From: Streptomyces nojiriensis
Lineage (GTDB): Bacteria; Actinomycetota; Actinomycetes; Streptomycetales; Streptomycetaceae
DNA length: 64,000 nucleotides
Assembly: GCF_017639205.1 (NCBI RefSeq)
Contig: NZ_CP071139.1
Span: 7,067,501-7,131,500 of the forward strand
Direction: 5' to 3'
Made by a program: the position numbers and the translations under genes
Notes under the pieces: generated by a model
Databases searched by the model: none
Told to the model about the DNA's origin: nothing
The model's input: only the letters and a program-made list of their open reading frames with translations
Shown: piece after piece, positions 17,679 to 26,915 of the stretch
Layout of the letters: each line of letters opens with the position of its first letter
Numbering within the stretch: position 1 is the stretch's first letter

Positions 17679-18208
17679 GCGCCGTGATCGACGGCCTCCA
17701 GGCCGGACGCCGGGTCGAGGAGGTCCTCGACCGGCTCGCCGCCACCGGCGACCGGGCGGCGTGCGCGGCGGCCGAGGAACTGGTGCGCGTCCTCATGGAC
17801 TTCTACGGCGCCGGGCTCGCCCGGATCGTCGAGAAGGTCGGGGACGGGCCGCTGAAGCCGGTCTACGGCGACGAACTCGTGGCGAGCCTGCTCTCCCTGC
17901 ACGGCCTGCACCCCGAGGACGTGCACAGCCGCATCGCCCGCGCCCTGGCCGCCCACGGCGAACCGCTGGAACTGCTCGGCTTCGACGCGGACACCGGCGT
18001 CCTGCGGCTGCGCCCCGCCGCCGCCTCCACGGGCTGCGGCTGCGGCTCGGGTTCCGGCGGCGGCAGCGACGCCGGGCGGACGCTGGAGGACACCCTGACC
18101 TGCTTCGCCCCCGAGGTGACGAGCGTGGAGCGGGAGCCCGCCGCGGCCCCCGCCCCCGCCCTCCTGCAGATCGGCACCCGGCCCCCGAGCCCGGCGCGGG
18201 TGCCGTGA
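17675..18208 (+). CDS. NifU-like hydrogenase accessory protein
   Basis: 177 residues, overlapping the large subunit stop by 4 nt. The N-terminal helices and the segment VGDGPLKPVYGDELVASLLSLHG resemble the NifU C-terminal (Nfu-like) domain region, but the usual C-x-x-C is absent; a CGCGSG cluster follows near residue 115. A Pro/Ala-rich tail ends the protein. Genes for NifU-like proteins are commonly found next to group 1h structural genes, so a role in iron-sulfur delivery or electron transfer is plausible. No direct function is established here. Coupled at its end to the next gene by a GTGA overlap. Confidence 0.7.
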   Translation: MSAVIDGLQAGRRVEEVLDRLAATGDRAACAAAEELVRVLMDFYGAGLARIVEKVGDGPLKPVYGDELVASLLSLHGLHPEDVHSRIARALAAHGEPLELLGFDADTGVLRLRPAAASTGCGCGSGSGGGSDAGRTLEDTLTCFAPEVTSVEREPAAAPAPALLQIGTRPPSPARVP

Positions 18209-18882
18209 GCGGGCCCGGCCTCCTCCACGACGGCCCGCGCGCCCCGCGCGGGCTGCGCCGGTTCGCGGGCCCGCGCCCGCCCCGGCCCGAGACCTGCGAA
18301 CTGTGCGGGGCCGCCGTGTCCCCGGACGGCCACCGCCACCTGGTGCAGACCGAACAGCGCGCGCTGATCTGCGCCTGCACCGCCTGCGCCCTGCTGTTCG
18401 ACCGGCCCGGCGCGGGCACCGGACGCCTGCGGGCCGTACCGGACCGCTACCTCACCGACCCCGCCCACCGGCTCGACGACGGCGCGTGGGAACTCCTCCA
18501 GATTCCGGTCGGCGTCGCGTTCTTCTTCCGCAACGCCGCCCTCGACCGGCTGGTCGCCCTCTACCCGAGCCCGGCCGGAGCCACCGAGAGCGAACTCGAC
18601 CCAGGGACCTGGCAGACCGTGCTCGGCGGCGGCCGGCTGGCCGCGCTCCTCGAACCCGACGTCGAGGCGCTGCTGCTGCGCCGCACGCAGGACCGCACCG
18701 ACTGCTACCTGGTGCCGATCGACATCTGCTACGAGCTGGTGGGGCGGATGCGGCTGCTGTGGCAGGGCTTCGACGGCGGGGCGGAGGCCCGGGCCGCCCT
18801 GAAGACCTTCTTCGAGCAGGTGGAACGGCGGGCGAGGGCCCTGCCCCCGACGGCGGACGAGGACGGGGACCGGATCCGATGA
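18205..18882 (+). CDS. DUF5947-like hydrogenase-cluster protein with Cys pairs
   Basis: 225 residues from GTG 18205. Four cysteines in two pairs near the N-terminus (CELCG and CACTAC, about 60 residues in) suggest a zinc or iron-sulfur knuckle. A globular C-terminal part follows, with LLQIPVGVAFFFRN, DCYLVPIDICYELVGRMR and LLWQGFDGGAEA. From memory this fits the DUF5947 family seen in group 1h hydrogenase operons; no function is known. Overlaps both neighbours by 4 nt, indicating tight stoichiometric expression with HhyL. Confidence 0.75.
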   Translation: MSGPGLLHDGPRAPRGLRRFAGPRPPRPETCELCGAAVSPDGHRHLVQTEQRALICACTACALLFDRPGAGTGRLRAVPDRYLTDPAHRLDDGAWELLQIPVGVAFFFRNAALDRLVALYPSPAGATESELDPGTWQTVLGGGRLAALLEPDVEALLLRRTQDRTDCYLVPIDICYELVGRMRLLWQGFDGGAEARAALKTFFEQVERRARALPPTADEDGDRIR

Positions 18883-19574
18883 CGGAATTCGCCTTCACCT
18901 GCACCGGGGTGCGCGCCGACGCGTACGCCGCCGGCCCCACCCTCGTCTTCCGGCTGCGGATCACCGCGGCCGGCGGCGCCCGGGTGCACGCCATCGCCCT
19001 GCGCTGCCAGATCCGCATCGAACCGGCCCGGCGCGGCTACGGCCCGGCCGAGGCGGAAGGGCTCGCGGACCTGTTCGGCGAGCGCTCCCGGTGGGGCAAC
19101 ACCCTCCAGCCCGTGCAGTTCGCCCAGGTCTCCGTCATGGTGCCGAGCTTCACCGGGGAGACCGAGACCGACCTGGTCGTGCCCTGCACCTACGACATGG
19201 ACATCGCCGCCACCCGCTACTTCGAAGCCCTGGCGGAGGGCGAGGTACCGCTGCTGATGCTGTTCTCCGGCACCGCCTTCACCGGTGACGCCGGCTTCCG
19301 CGTCGAGCCGGTGCCCTGGGACCGCGAAGCCGTGTACCGGATGCCCGTGGCCGTGTGGCGCGAGATGGTCGAACAGCACTTCCCCGGCTGCGGCTGGCTC
19401 CGGCTGCCCCGCGACACCATGGACCAGCTGCTCGCCTTCCGCTCCCGCCACGCCCTCGCCTCGTGGGAGGCGACCGTACGGGCCCTGCTCGACGCGGCCG
19501 ACCCGCCGCAGCCGCCCGGGCCCGTCCGGCTGGGCGCCCTCCTGCCGCGCCTCACCGAGAGGGCGGCTCCGTGA
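18879..19574 (+). CDS. DUF6084-like hydrogenase-cluster protein
   Basis: 231 residues starting MTEFAFTCTGVRADAYAAGP. Mostly beta: LVFRLRITAAGGARVHAIALRCQIRIEP is a hydrophobic/charged strand pattern, followed by VPCTYDMDIAATRYFEAL and LLMLFSGTAF. It fits the DUF6084 family, found in hydrogenase operons of actinomycetes; role unknown. Translationally coupled (ATGA upstream, GTGA downstream). No signal, membrane helix or metal site is seen. Confidence 0.72.
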   Translation: MTEFAFTCTGVRADAYAAGPTLVFRLRITAAGGARVHAIALRCQIRIEPARRGYGPAEAEGLADLFGERSRWGNTLQPVQFAQVSVMVPSFTGETETDLVVPCTYDMDIAATRYFEALAEGEVPLLMLFSGTAFTGDAGFRVEPVPWDREAVYRMPVAVWREMVEQHFPGCGWLRLPRDTMDQLLAFRSRHALASWEATVRALLDAADPPQPPGPVRLGALLPRLTERAAP

Positions 19575-20995
19575 CCACGACGACCACCCCCCACTCCCGC
19601 TTCGCGGTCGCCCGGCAGGTGGCCGACGCGGTCCTGCTGGAGGGGTACGTGCTCTACCCGTACCGGGCCTCGGCCGCGAAGAACCGGCTGCGCTGGCAGT
19701 TCGGCGTCCTCGTGCCCCCGGCCTGGGGCCGCGCGCACGAGGAGCACGTCCTCCAGCAGACCGAGATCCTGATGGAACCGCGGGGCGCGGCGACCCTCGC
19801 CCTGGAACTGCGCTTCCTGCACGCGCAGCGGCGTACGGTCCAACAGGCCGCGGACGGCGGCGGTTTCACGGAAGTCGCCGAACTGCACCTGGCCGACCGG
19901 GTCCTCGTGCCCTGGGACGAGGGCGCCGAGGAACGGGTGGAGGTCAGCGTCCCCGTCGCCGAGCTGCTGGGCGACGACGGCGTCACCTTCCCCTTCCGCC
20001 GCCCCGCCCGCGTCGACCCCGAGCCCGTCCTGGACGCCGCCGGGCGCACGGTGGGCCGCCTGGTGCGCCGTACCGAGGAGATCGAGGGCGTGCTGCGGCT
20101 GCGCGCCACCGAACTCCCCGGCGCCTACCGCGTGCTCCGGCTCCGGGCCGTGGTGGAGAACACCAGCCCGTGGACCCCGCCGCCCGGCGCCGGACCCGCC
20201 GACCGCGAGGCCGCGCTGCCCCGCTCGCTGGTCGCCGCCCACCTGCTGCTGGGCCTGGACTGCGGATCGTTCCTGTCCATGACCGACCCGCCCGAATGGG
20301 CCAGGCAGGCGGTGGCCGCCTGCGAGAACCGCCACACGTGGCCGGTGCTCGCGGGTGAACCCGGCCGCGCCGACGTGGTCCTGTCCTCCCCGATCATCCT
20401 GGAGGACCACCCGGCGATCGCCCCCGAGAGCCTGGGCGCCATGTACGACGCCACCGAGATCGACGAGATCCTCGCCCTGCGCACGGCCGCCCTGACCGAG
20501 CAGGAGAAGCGCGAGGCCCGCGGCACCGACCCCCGGGCGGCCGCCGTGATCGACCTCGCCGATTCCATGCCCCCCGAGGTGCTGGAGCGGCTGCACGGCG
20601 CCGTACGCGCCCTGCGGGAGGTCACCGGCCCCGAGCAGCCGCCGCTGCTCGCCGAACTCCCCTCCGAGGACGTGGTGTTCCGGCCCGACACCCCCTGGTG
20701 GGATCCCGCCCGGGCGGACACCGCGGACCCGGTCCGCGACCGGATCACGGTCGGCGGAGTCCCGGTGGGACCCGGCAGCCGCGTCCTGCTCCGCCCCGGA
20801 CTGCGCCGCACCGACGCCCAGGACCTGTTCCTCCGGGGCCGCACCGCGCTGGTCGAGGCCGTGCTGCACGACGTCGACGGGGGAGTGCACCTCGCCGTCA
20901 CCGTCGAGGACGACCCGGGCGCGGACATCCGGCGGGAACAGGGCAGGTTCCTCTACTTCCAGCCCGACGAGGTCACCCCCCTGGAGGACGCGTGA
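19571..20995 (+). CDS. hydrogenase-operon protein of unknown function
   Basis: 474 residues from GTG 19571, overlapping the previous stop. Landmarks: LLEGYVLYPYRASAAKNRLRWQFG near residues 23-46 (conserved-looking), EEHVLQQTEILMEP, LVAAHLLLGLDCGSFLSMTDPPEWA, VLSSPIILEDHPAIAPESLGAMYDATEIDEIL, and a C-terminal GSRVLLRPG..DAQDLFLRGRTALVEAVLHD. I recall such proteins beside group 1h hydrogenases, but know no experimental role. The length and conserved aromatic motifs suggest an enzyme or a large assembly scaffold. Its stop overlaps the maturation protease start (GTGA). Confidence 0.75.
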   Translation: MTTTTTPHSRFAVARQVADAVLLEGYVLYPYRASAAKNRLRWQFGVLVPPAWGRAHEEHVLQQTEILMEPRGAATLALELRFLHAQRRTVQQAADGGGFTEVAELHLADRVLVPWDEGAEERVEVSVPVAELLGDDGVTFPFRRPARVDPEPVLDAAGRTVGRLVRRTEEIEGVLRLRATELPGAYRVLRLRAVVENTSPWTPPPGAGPADREAALPRSLVAAHLLLGLDCGSFLSMTDPPEWARQAVAACENRHTWPVLAGEPGRADVVLSSPIILEDHPAIAPESLGAMYDATEIDEILALRTAALTEQEKREARGTDPRAAAVIDLADSMPPEVLERLHGAVRALREVTGPEQPPLLAELPSEDVVFRPDTPWWDPARADTADPVRDRITVGGVPVGPGSRVLLRPGLRRTDAQDLFLRGRTALVEAVLHDVDGGVHLAVTVEDDPGADIRREQGRFLYFQPDEVTPLEDA

Positions 20996-21546
20996 ACGAG
21001 CGGGTCCTGATCGCGGGCATCGGAAACGTCTTCCTCGGCGACGACGGCTTCGGCGTCGAGACCGTACGGGCGCTGGCCGAGCACCCCCTGCCCGACGGGG
21101 TGGAGGTGGTGGACTTCGGCGTGCGCGGCGTCCACCTCGCCTACCAGCTCCTCGACGGCTACGACACGCTCCTGCTGGTCGACGCCACCGCACGCGGTGG
21201 CGAGCCGGGCACCCTCTACCTGATCGAGGCCGACGGCGGCGCGGGCCCGGGCGCGGGCCCGGCCGGCGCCGGGGCACCGCCGCCGCCCGTCCTCGACGGC
21301 CACCACATGTCCCCCGACGCCGTCCTCGCCCTGCTGGACACCCTGTGCGCCGGCACCGGAGCCACCCCGCCGCGGCGCACGCTGGTGCTCGGCTGCGAAC
21401 CGGCCGGTGTCGAGGAGGGCATCGGACTGAGCGCACCGGTGGCCGCCGCCGTACCGGAGGCCGTACGCACGGCCCTGGACCTGATCCACGGCCGGACCCA
21501 CGCCGAAACAGACCGGCCCGGCCGCGAACTGAGGAGAACACCGTGA
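20992..21546 (+). CDS. hydrogenase large-subunit maturation protease
   Basis: 184 residues from GTG 20992. HybD/HycI-type endopeptidase: N-terminal IAGIGNVFLGDDGFGVETV with the acidic nickel-sensing position, LLLVDATARGGEPGTLYLIE, and the His in DGHHMSPDAVL. It should remove the 23-residue C-terminal tail of HhyL after nickel insertion. A Gly/Ala/Pro-rich insertion (about residues 80-95) separates the halves. Overlaps the previous gene and the next tiny gene by 4 nt each. Confidence 0.93.
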   Translation: MNERVLIAGIGNVFLGDDGFGVETVRALAEHPLPDGVEVVDFGVRGVHLAYQLLDGYDTLLLVDATARGGEPGTLYLIEADGGAGPGAGPAGAGAPPPPVLDGHHMSPDAVLALLDTLCAGTGATPPRRTLVLGCEPAGVEEGIGLSAPVAAAVPEAVRTALDLIHGRTHAETDRPGRELRRTP

Positions 21547-21647
21547 AGAAGGCCTTCATCGGCGGGGCCGTGGCCGCCGCCGTCACCGCCGTCCTGCTGC
21601 AGATCCTTCCCGACCTCCGGCGCTACCTGCGCATGCGCCGGATGTGA
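21543..21647 (+). CDS. 34-residue single-helix protein (DUF6893-like)
   Basis: Starts at GTG 21543 overlapping the protease stop (GTGA). The protein is two lysines, one hydrophobic helix (AFIGGAVAAAVTAVLLQIL) and a basic tail RRYLRMRRM, so a membrane-inserted microprotein with the C-terminus inside. Its coupling inside the hydrogenase operon suggests a role in membrane attachment or respiratory coupling of the otherwise soluble hydrogenase; that is inference. It is too short for many gene callers. Confidence 0.65.
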   Translation: MKKAFIGGAVAAAVTAVLLQILPDLRRYLRMRRM

Positions 21648-21785
21648 CACCGCCGCGGGCACGGCCACGGGCGCCCGTGCGTGACCGGGCGCCCGAATGG
21701 CGTACGGGGCGCGCCGCGCACCGGCGTGCCCGACCGCACGGACTCCGTCCCGCCGGTTCAATGAGCCCCGGCAGGACGGAGTCCG

Positions 21786-22181
21786 ATGCACGAGATGTCG
21801 ATCGCCATGGCCGTCGTGGGCCAGGTGGAAGAGGCGGCCCGGTCGGGCGGCGCACAGGCCGTCACCTCCGTACGGCTGCGGGTCGGTGAGCTGGCGGGGG
21901 TGGTCCCCGACGCCCTGGCCTTCTGTTTCGAACTGGCCTGCGCCGGAACGGTCCTCGAAGGCGCGGAACTCGCCACGGAGTCCGTGCCGGCCCGCGCCCG
22001 CTGCGGCACCTGCCCCGGCACCTGGGCGGTGGGCATGCCCCCCGAACTGTGCTGCCCCGGATGCGGCAGGGCCACCGAGGTGGAACTGCTGTCGGGCCGT
22101 GAGCTGGAGATCCTCAGCGTGCACTGGGAAGACGGCCCCGCCGGCGCCCGTACCCGCGAACCGATTCCCGAGGAGGCCTGA
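21786..22181 (+). CDS. hypA: HypA nickel metallochaperone
   Basis: 131 residues beginning MHEMSIA; the N-terminal Met-His-Glu is the nickel site of HypA. The zinc-binding loop is formed by CGTC (about 76-79) and CCPGCG. VRLRVGELAGVVPDALAFCFE matches the family core. It works with HypB to insert nickel into HhyL. A 138-bp gap separates it from the preceding microprotein gene, so an internal promoter for the hyp genes may lie there; no clear box is visible. Confidence 0.95.
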   Translation: MHEMSIAMAVVGQVEEAARSGGAQAVTSVRLRVGELAGVVPDALAFCFELACAGTVLEGAELATESVPARARCGTCPGTWAVGMPPELCCPGCGRATEVELLSGRELEILSVHWEDGPAGARTREPIPEEA

Positions 22182-22184
22182 ACC

Positions 22185-23024
22185 ATGTGCCGAATGGTCG
22201 ATCTGCGGCAGGCGGTGCTCGCCAAGAACGACGCCACCGCCCAGGTCCTGCGCACCGAACTCACCGCGCGCGGTACGACGGTGGTCAACCTGCTCTCCAG
22301 CCCCGGCAGCGGCAAGACGGCGCTGCTGGAGCGCGAGCTGCTCCTCGCACGGGAGCGGGGCGTGGCCGTGGCCGCGCTGACGGCCGACCTGGCCACCGAG
22401 AACGACGCGGTACGGCTGGCCCGTTCGGGCGTACCGGTCAAGCAGGTCCTCACCGACGGGCTGTGCCACCTGGAGGCCGCCATGCTCGGCCGGCACCTGG
22501 ACGGCTGGCTGCCCGGGGACACCCGGCTGCTCTTCGTGGAGAACGTGGGCAACCTGGTCTGCCCGGCCGGCTACGACCTGGGGGAATCGCTGCGGGTGGT
22601 GCTCGCCTCGGTGACCGAGGGCGAGGACAAGCCGCTGAAGTATCCGACCGCCTTCGGACTGGCCCAGCTGGTGGTGGTCACCAAGACCGACATCGCGGGA
22701 GCCGTCGAGTTCGACGAGGCCGCCTTCCGCGCCAACGTCGAGCAGGTCAACCCCGGGGTGGAGGTGGTGCTCACCTCGGCGCGGGCGGGCACGGGCCTGG
22801 GCGTCCTGCTCGACCGGGCGCTGGCGGCCGGGTCCGGTACCGGTACGCACACACCGGTGATGGCCCGTCAGCAGCAGGCGCACGCGCCCGGCCACGACCA
22901 CGACCACGACCACGAGCATGACCACGAGCACGGTCACGAGCACGATCACGACGAGGACCTCGACCAGGGCCACGATCACGAGCACCCGCACCCGCACGTC
23001 CACACGGTCGCGCAGACCCGCTGA
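22185..23024 (+). CDS. hypB: HypB GTPase with a C-terminal His-rich tail
   Basis: 279 residues. G-domain motifs: Walker A SSPGSGKTALLE (about 38-49), TADLATENDAVR, ENVGNLVCPAGYDLGE, TKTD and a C-terminal LTSARAGTGL. The last 50 residues hold a dense His/Asp/Glu run (repeated HDHDHEHD). In most histidine-rich HypB proteins the nickel-storage stretch is N-terminal; here it is C-terminal. Function: GTP-dependent nickel delivery with HypA. Starts 3 nt after hypA and its stop overlaps the hypF start (TGATG). Confidence 0.95.
   Translation: MCRMVDLRQAVLAKNDATAQVLRTELTARGTTVVNLLSSPGSGKTALLERELLLARERGVAVAALTADLATENDAVRLARSGVPVKQVLTDGLCHLEAAMLGRHLDGWLPGDTRLLFVENVGNLVCPAGYDLGESLRVVLASVTEGEDKPLKYPTAFGLAQLVVVTKTDIAGAVEFDEAAFRANVEQVNPGVEVVLTSARAGTGLGVLLDRALAAGSGTGTHTPVMARQQQAHAPGHDHDHDHEHDHEHGHEHDHDEDLDQGHDHEHPHPHVHTVAQTR
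22888..22990 (+). repeat. CAC/GAC codon repeat encoding the HypB His/Asp tail
   Basis: Imperfect CACGAC and CACGAG hexamer repeats in the coding strand give alternating His-Asp and His-Glu. Slippage here would lengthen or shorten the metal-binding tail without changing frame as long as units of 3 or 6 are gained or lost. Confidence 0.7.
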
Positions 23025-25348
23025 TGGAGGCGGTGCAGCGGCGCCGGGTCACCGTCCGGGGCGTGGTCCAGGGCGTGGGCTTCAGGCCCTACGTCTACAC
23101 CCGCGCGACCGGGCTGGGCCTGGCCGGGCACGTCACCAACACCCCCGAGGGCGTCGTCGCGGAGGTCGAGGGCGCCCCGGCGGCGGTGTCGCGGTTCTGC
23201 GAACGGCTCGCGGCGGACGCACCCCCGCTGGCCGTCGTCGACGCCGTCGACCACTGGGAGGTCCCCGTCGCGGGCGGCACCGGATTCACCATCATCGCCT
23301 CCCGGACCGGCGGCCCCGGCCGCACACTGGTCTCCCCGGACGTGGCCACCTGCGCCGACTGCCTCACCGAACTGGCCGACCCCGCCGACCGGCGCCACCG
23401 GCACCCCTTCATCACCTGCACCCACTGCGGGCCGCGCTTCACCATCGTCACCGGGCTGCCGTACGACCGCGCCCACACCACGATGGCCCCCTTCCCCATG
23501 TGCGCCGACTGCGCCCGGGAGTACGGGGACCCGGCCGACCGCCGCTTCCACGCCCAGCCGGTCGCCTGCCCGGCCTGCGGCCCCCGCCTCAGACTGCTCA
23601 CCGGACGGCCGCCCCGCGAGCGCGCCGGCGCCGACCCGGTGGCCGGGGCCCGGCGGCTCCTGGTGGCCGGGGCGATCCTCGCCGTCAAGGGCCTGGGCGG
23701 CTACCACCTGGCCTGCGACGCCACCGACGCGGGCGCGGTGGCCGAGCTGCGCCGGCGCAAGGCCCGCGGGGACAAACCCTTCGCCCTGATGGCCCGGGAC
23801 CTCGCCGACGTCGAGCGGTTCGCGCGCATCGGCCCCGAGGAACGGGCCCTCCTCACCGGCGGCGCACGGCCCATCGTGCTGCTCCGGCGCCGCGCCGGTG
23901 CGGGCGGCCCGGACGGCGTCGCCCCCGGCTGTCCCGACCTCGGCGTGATGCTCCCGTACACCCCCGTCCACCACCTGCTGCTCGGCCTGCCCGGGGACCC
24001 CCCGGGGCCCCGGCTGCTCGTCATGACCAGCGGGAACCTCTCCGGGGAACCCATCGTCACCGACGACGACGAGGCCCTGGAGCGGCTCGCCGGCCTCGCC
24101 GACGGCTGGCTCACGCACGACCGCCCCATCCACGTGCCCTGCGACGACTCCGTGGTACGGGTGTGCGACGGCGAGGCGCTGACCGTGCGCCGCTCGCGCG
24201 GGTACGCCCCGCTCCCGCTGACCCTGCCGGTCCCCGTCCCCGCGAGCCTCGCCGCGGGCGGGGACCTGAAGAACACCTTCTGCCTCGGCGAAGGGCGCCG
24301 GGCCTGGCTGTCCGCCCACGTCGGCGACATGGACGACCTCGCCACGCAGTACGCCCTCGAAGGCGCCGAGCGGCAGCTGGAGTCCATCACCGGCGTCGCC
24401 CCCGTGCTCCTCGCCGCCGACCGGCACCCCGGCTACCGCTCCACCCGGTGGGCCGAGCGCGCCGCGGGCGCCCGGCCGCTCGTCCGCGTCCAGCACCACC
24501 ACGCGCACATCGCCTCCGCCATGGCGGAGCACGGCCGGGGCGCCGGCCGCCCGGTGATCGGGGTCGCCTTCGACGGCACCGGCTACGGCGACGACGGCGC
24601 CGTGTGGGGCGGCGAGGTACTCCTCGCCGACTACGCCGGGTTCACCCGGTTCGCCCACCTCGCCTACGTCCCGCTGCCGGGCGGCGACGCGGCCGTGCAC
24701 CGCCCGTACCGCATGGCGCTGTCCCATCTGCGGGCCGCGGGCATCGACCGGACCCCGGAGCTGCCCTGCACGGCCGCCTGTCCGCCGGAGGAACTCGCCC
24801 TGTTGGAGCGCCAGTTGGAACGGGGGCTGAACTGCGTCCCGACCTCCAGCATGGGCCGCCTCTTCGACGCCGTCTCCTCCCTGGCCGGCATCTGCCACCT
24901 GGCCGGCTACGAGGCGCAGGCCGCCATCGAGCTGGAGGGCGCGGCTCTGGGGGCGGGCGGAGCCGATCCCGGACCCGGCTACGCCTTCGGCCTGCGTGCG
25001 GCGCCCGGCCCCGACGGCGGGCCGGTCACCGCCGATCCGGCGCCCGTACTGGCCGCCGTGGTGGCCGACGTCCGCGCCGGCACCGACCCGGCGCTGATCG
25101 CCGCCCGCTTCCACACCGGTGTCGCCGCCCTGGTCGCCACGCTCTGCGTGCTCGCGCGCGAGCGGCACGGCCTGGACACCGTCGCCCTGACCGGCGGGGT
25201 CTTCGCCAACACCCTGCTCTCCTCGGCGTGCGCCCGGCGCCTGGGCGCCGCCGGATTCACCGTCCTGCGGCACGGCAGGGTCCCCCCGAACGACGGCGGG
25301 CTGTCCCTCGGCCAGCTCATGGTGGCCGCCGCGCACCACACCCCCTGA
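23024..25348 (+). CDS. hypF: HypF carbamoyltransferase
   Basis: 774 residues, the full length of HypF. Domains in order: acylphosphatase-like (VRGVVQGVGFRPYVYTRA, 10-27), two zinc-finger blocks (CADC / CTHCGPRF and CADCAREYGD / CPACGPRL, about 106-188), a YrdC-like carbamoyl-AMP domain (VKGLGGYHLACDAT, LRRRKARGDKPFALMARD), and a Kae1-like C-terminal domain (VQHHHAHIASAMAEHG, VAFDGTGYGDDGAVWGGE, VALTGGVFANTLL). It makes the thiocarbamoyl group on HypE that becomes the cyanide ligands. ATG 23024 overlaps the hypB stop. Confidence 0.96.
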   Translation: MEAVQRRRVTVRGVVQGVGFRPYVYTRATGLGLAGHVTNTPEGVVAEVEGAPAAVSRFCERLAADAPPLAVVDAVDHWEVPVAGGTGFTIIASRTGGPGRTLVSPDVATCADCLTELADPADRRHRHPFITCTHCGPRFTIVTGLPYDRAHTTMAPFPMCADCAREYGDPADRRFHAQPVACPACGPRLRLLTGRPPRERAGADPVAGARRLLVAGAILAVKGLGGYHLACDATDAGAVAELRRRKARGDKPFALMARDLADVERFARIGPEERALLTGGARPIVLLRRRAGAGGPDGVAPGCPDLGVMLPYTPVHHLLLGLPGDPPGPRLLVMTSGNLSGEPIVTDDDEALERLAGLADGWLTHDRPIHVPCDDSVVRVCDGEALTVRRSRGYAPLPLTLPVPVPASLAAGGDLKNTFCLGEGRRAWLSAHVGDMDDLATQYALEGAERQLESITGVAPVLLAADRHPGYRSTRWAERAAGARPLVRVQHHHAHIASAMAEHGRGAGRPVIGVAFDGTGYGDDGAVWGGEVLLADYAGFTRFAHLAYVPLPGGDAAVHRPYRMALSHLRAAGIDRTPELPCTAACPPEELALLERQLERGLNCVPTSSMGRLFDAVSSLAGICHLAGYEAQAAIELEGAALGAGGADPGPGYAFGLRAAPGPDGGPVTADPAPVLAAVVADVRAGTDPALIAARFHTGVAALVATLCVLARERHGLDTVALTGGVFANTLLSSACARRLGAAGFTVLRHGRVPPNDGGLSLGQLMVAAAHHTP

Positions 25349-25383
25349 CACACCCCTGACACACCCACAGCAAGGAGAAACCC

Positions 25384-25758
25384 ATGTGCCTGGCGGTGCC
25401 CGGCAGAGTGCTCGACATCGGGGAGAAGGACGGCACCCGCATGGCCACCGTCGACTTCGGCGGTGTGCAGAAGGAGGTGTGCCTGGAGTATCTGCCGGAC
25501 CTCCAGGTGGGCGAGTACGCCATCGTCCACGTGGGCTTCGCCCTCCAGCGCCTCGACGAGGAGTCGGCCAAGCAGACCCTCGAACTGTTCGCCCAACTCG
25601 GCATGCTCCAGGAGGAGTTCGGCGACCCGTGGGAGCAGGCCGCCGCCGTCGGCGGTGACCCCTGGCCCTTCGCCGACGATCCCGATCCCGATCCCGATCC
25701 CGGGGCCGGGCGCCCCGCGCCCGCCCTCGCCGCACCGCAGGAGGAAGGCCGGCCGTGA
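25384..25758 (+). CDS. hypC: HypC chaperone with Pro/Asp tail
   Basis: 124 residues starting [12 protein letters not shown]; Cys2 is the conserved residue binding the Fe(CN)2CO precursor with HypD. The core is about 85 residues; the remaining tail is low-complexity (a run of Asp-Pro then Ala/Pro) and unusual for the family, which normally ends near residue 90-100. AAGGAG precedes the ATG. The end overlaps the hypD start (GTGA). Confidence 0.95.
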   Translation: MCLAVPGRVLDIGEKDGTRMATVDFGGVQKEVCLEYLPDLQVGEYAIVHVGFALQRLDEESAKQTLELFAQLGMLQEEFGDPWEQAAAVGGDPWPFADDPDPDPDPGAGRPAPALAAPQEEGRP

Positions 25759-26915
25759 AGTACATCGAGGAGTTCCAGGACCCCGCCCTCGCCCGGCGGC
25801 TGCTCGACGACATCCATGCCACCGTGACCCGCCCCTGGGCCCTGATGGAGGTCTGCGGCGGCCAGACGCACACCATCATCCGGCACGGGATCGATCAACT
25901 GCTGCCGGAACAGGTGGAGTTGATCCACGGACCGGGCTGTCCGGTGTGCGTCACCCCGCTGGAGGTCATCGACAAGGCGCTGGAGATCGCCTCGCGCCCC
26001 GATGTGATCTTCTGTTCCTTCGGGGACATGCTCCGGGTGCCCGGGACCGGCCGCGACCTGTTCCAGGTGCGCAGCGAGGGCGGCGACGTCCGCGTCGTCT
26101 ACTCCCCGCTCGACGCCCTGCGGATCGCCCAGGAGAACCCGGGCCGCCAGGTGGTCTTCTTCGGCATCGGCTTCGAGACCACGGCGCCGCCCAACGCCAT
26201 GACCGTCCACCAGGCGAAGAAGCTGGGCATCCCCAACTTCAGCCTGCTGGTCTCCCACGTCCGGGTACCCCCGGCGATCGAGGCGATCATGCAGTCGCCG
26301 AGCTGCCGGGTCCAGGGCTTCCTCGCCGCCGGGCACGTGTGCAGCGTGATGGGCGTGCGCGAGTACCCCGAACTGGCGGCGCGCCACCGCGTGCCGATCG
26401 TGGTGACGGGCTTCGAACCGCTGGACATCCTGGAGGGCGTACGCCGTGCCGTCCGGCAGCTGGAGCGCGGCGAGCACACCGTCGACAACGCCTACGCGCG
26501 CGCCGTGCGCCCCGAGGGCAACCCGGCCGCCCTCGCCATGCTGGAGGACGTCTTCGAGGTCACCGACCGGGCCTGGCGGGGCATCGGCGTCATCCCCGAC
26601 AGCGGCTGGCGGCTGTCGGAGCGCTACCGGGACTTCGACGCCGAACACCGCTTCTCGGTCACCGGCATCAACACCCGTGAACCGGCCGAGTGCCGCAGCG
26701 GCGAGGTGCTCCAAGGGCTGCTGAAACCGCACGAGTGCGAGGCCTTCGGCAGGCTGTGCACCCCGCGCAGCCCGCTCGGCGCCACCATGGTCTCCAGCGA
26801 GGGCGCCTGCGCCGCGTACTACCTCTACCGGCGGCTGGAGCTGGGGACCGTGCCCGCCGCCAAGACCGCCCCGACCCCTGTGAGCGCCCCGCTGGAGGCG
26901 AGCCCCGTTGTCTGA
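25755..26915 (+). CDS. hypD: HypD iron-sulfur scaffold protein
   Basis: 386 residues from GTG 25755. Motifs: [15 protein letters not shown], the central [32 protein letters not shown] and a C-terminal Cys cluster for the 4Fe-4S centre ([41 protein letters not shown], paraphrased by position about 310-365). With HypC it assembles the Fe(CN)2CO unit. The last 25 residues are a divergent Pro/Ala tail. Overlaps hypC and hypE by 4 and 8 nt. Confidence 0.96.
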   Translation: MKYIEEFQDPALARRLLDDIHATVTRPWALMEVCGGQTHTIIRHGIDQLLPEQVELIHGPGCPVCVTPLEVIDKALEIASRPDVIFCSFGDMLRVPGTGRDLFQVRSEGGDVRVVYSPLDALRIAQENPGRQVVFFGIGFETTAPPNAMTVHQAKKLGIPNFSLLVSHVRVPPAIEAIMQSPSCRVQGFLAAGHVCSVMGVREYPELAARHRVPIVVTGFEPLDILEGVRRAVRQLERGEHTVDNAYARAVRPEGNPAALAMLEDVFEVTDRAWRGIGVIPDSGWRLSERYRDFDAEHRFSVTGINTREPAECRSGEVLQGLLKPHECEAFGRLCTPRSPLGATMVSSEGACAAYYLYRRLELGTVPAAKTAPTPVSAPLEASPVV

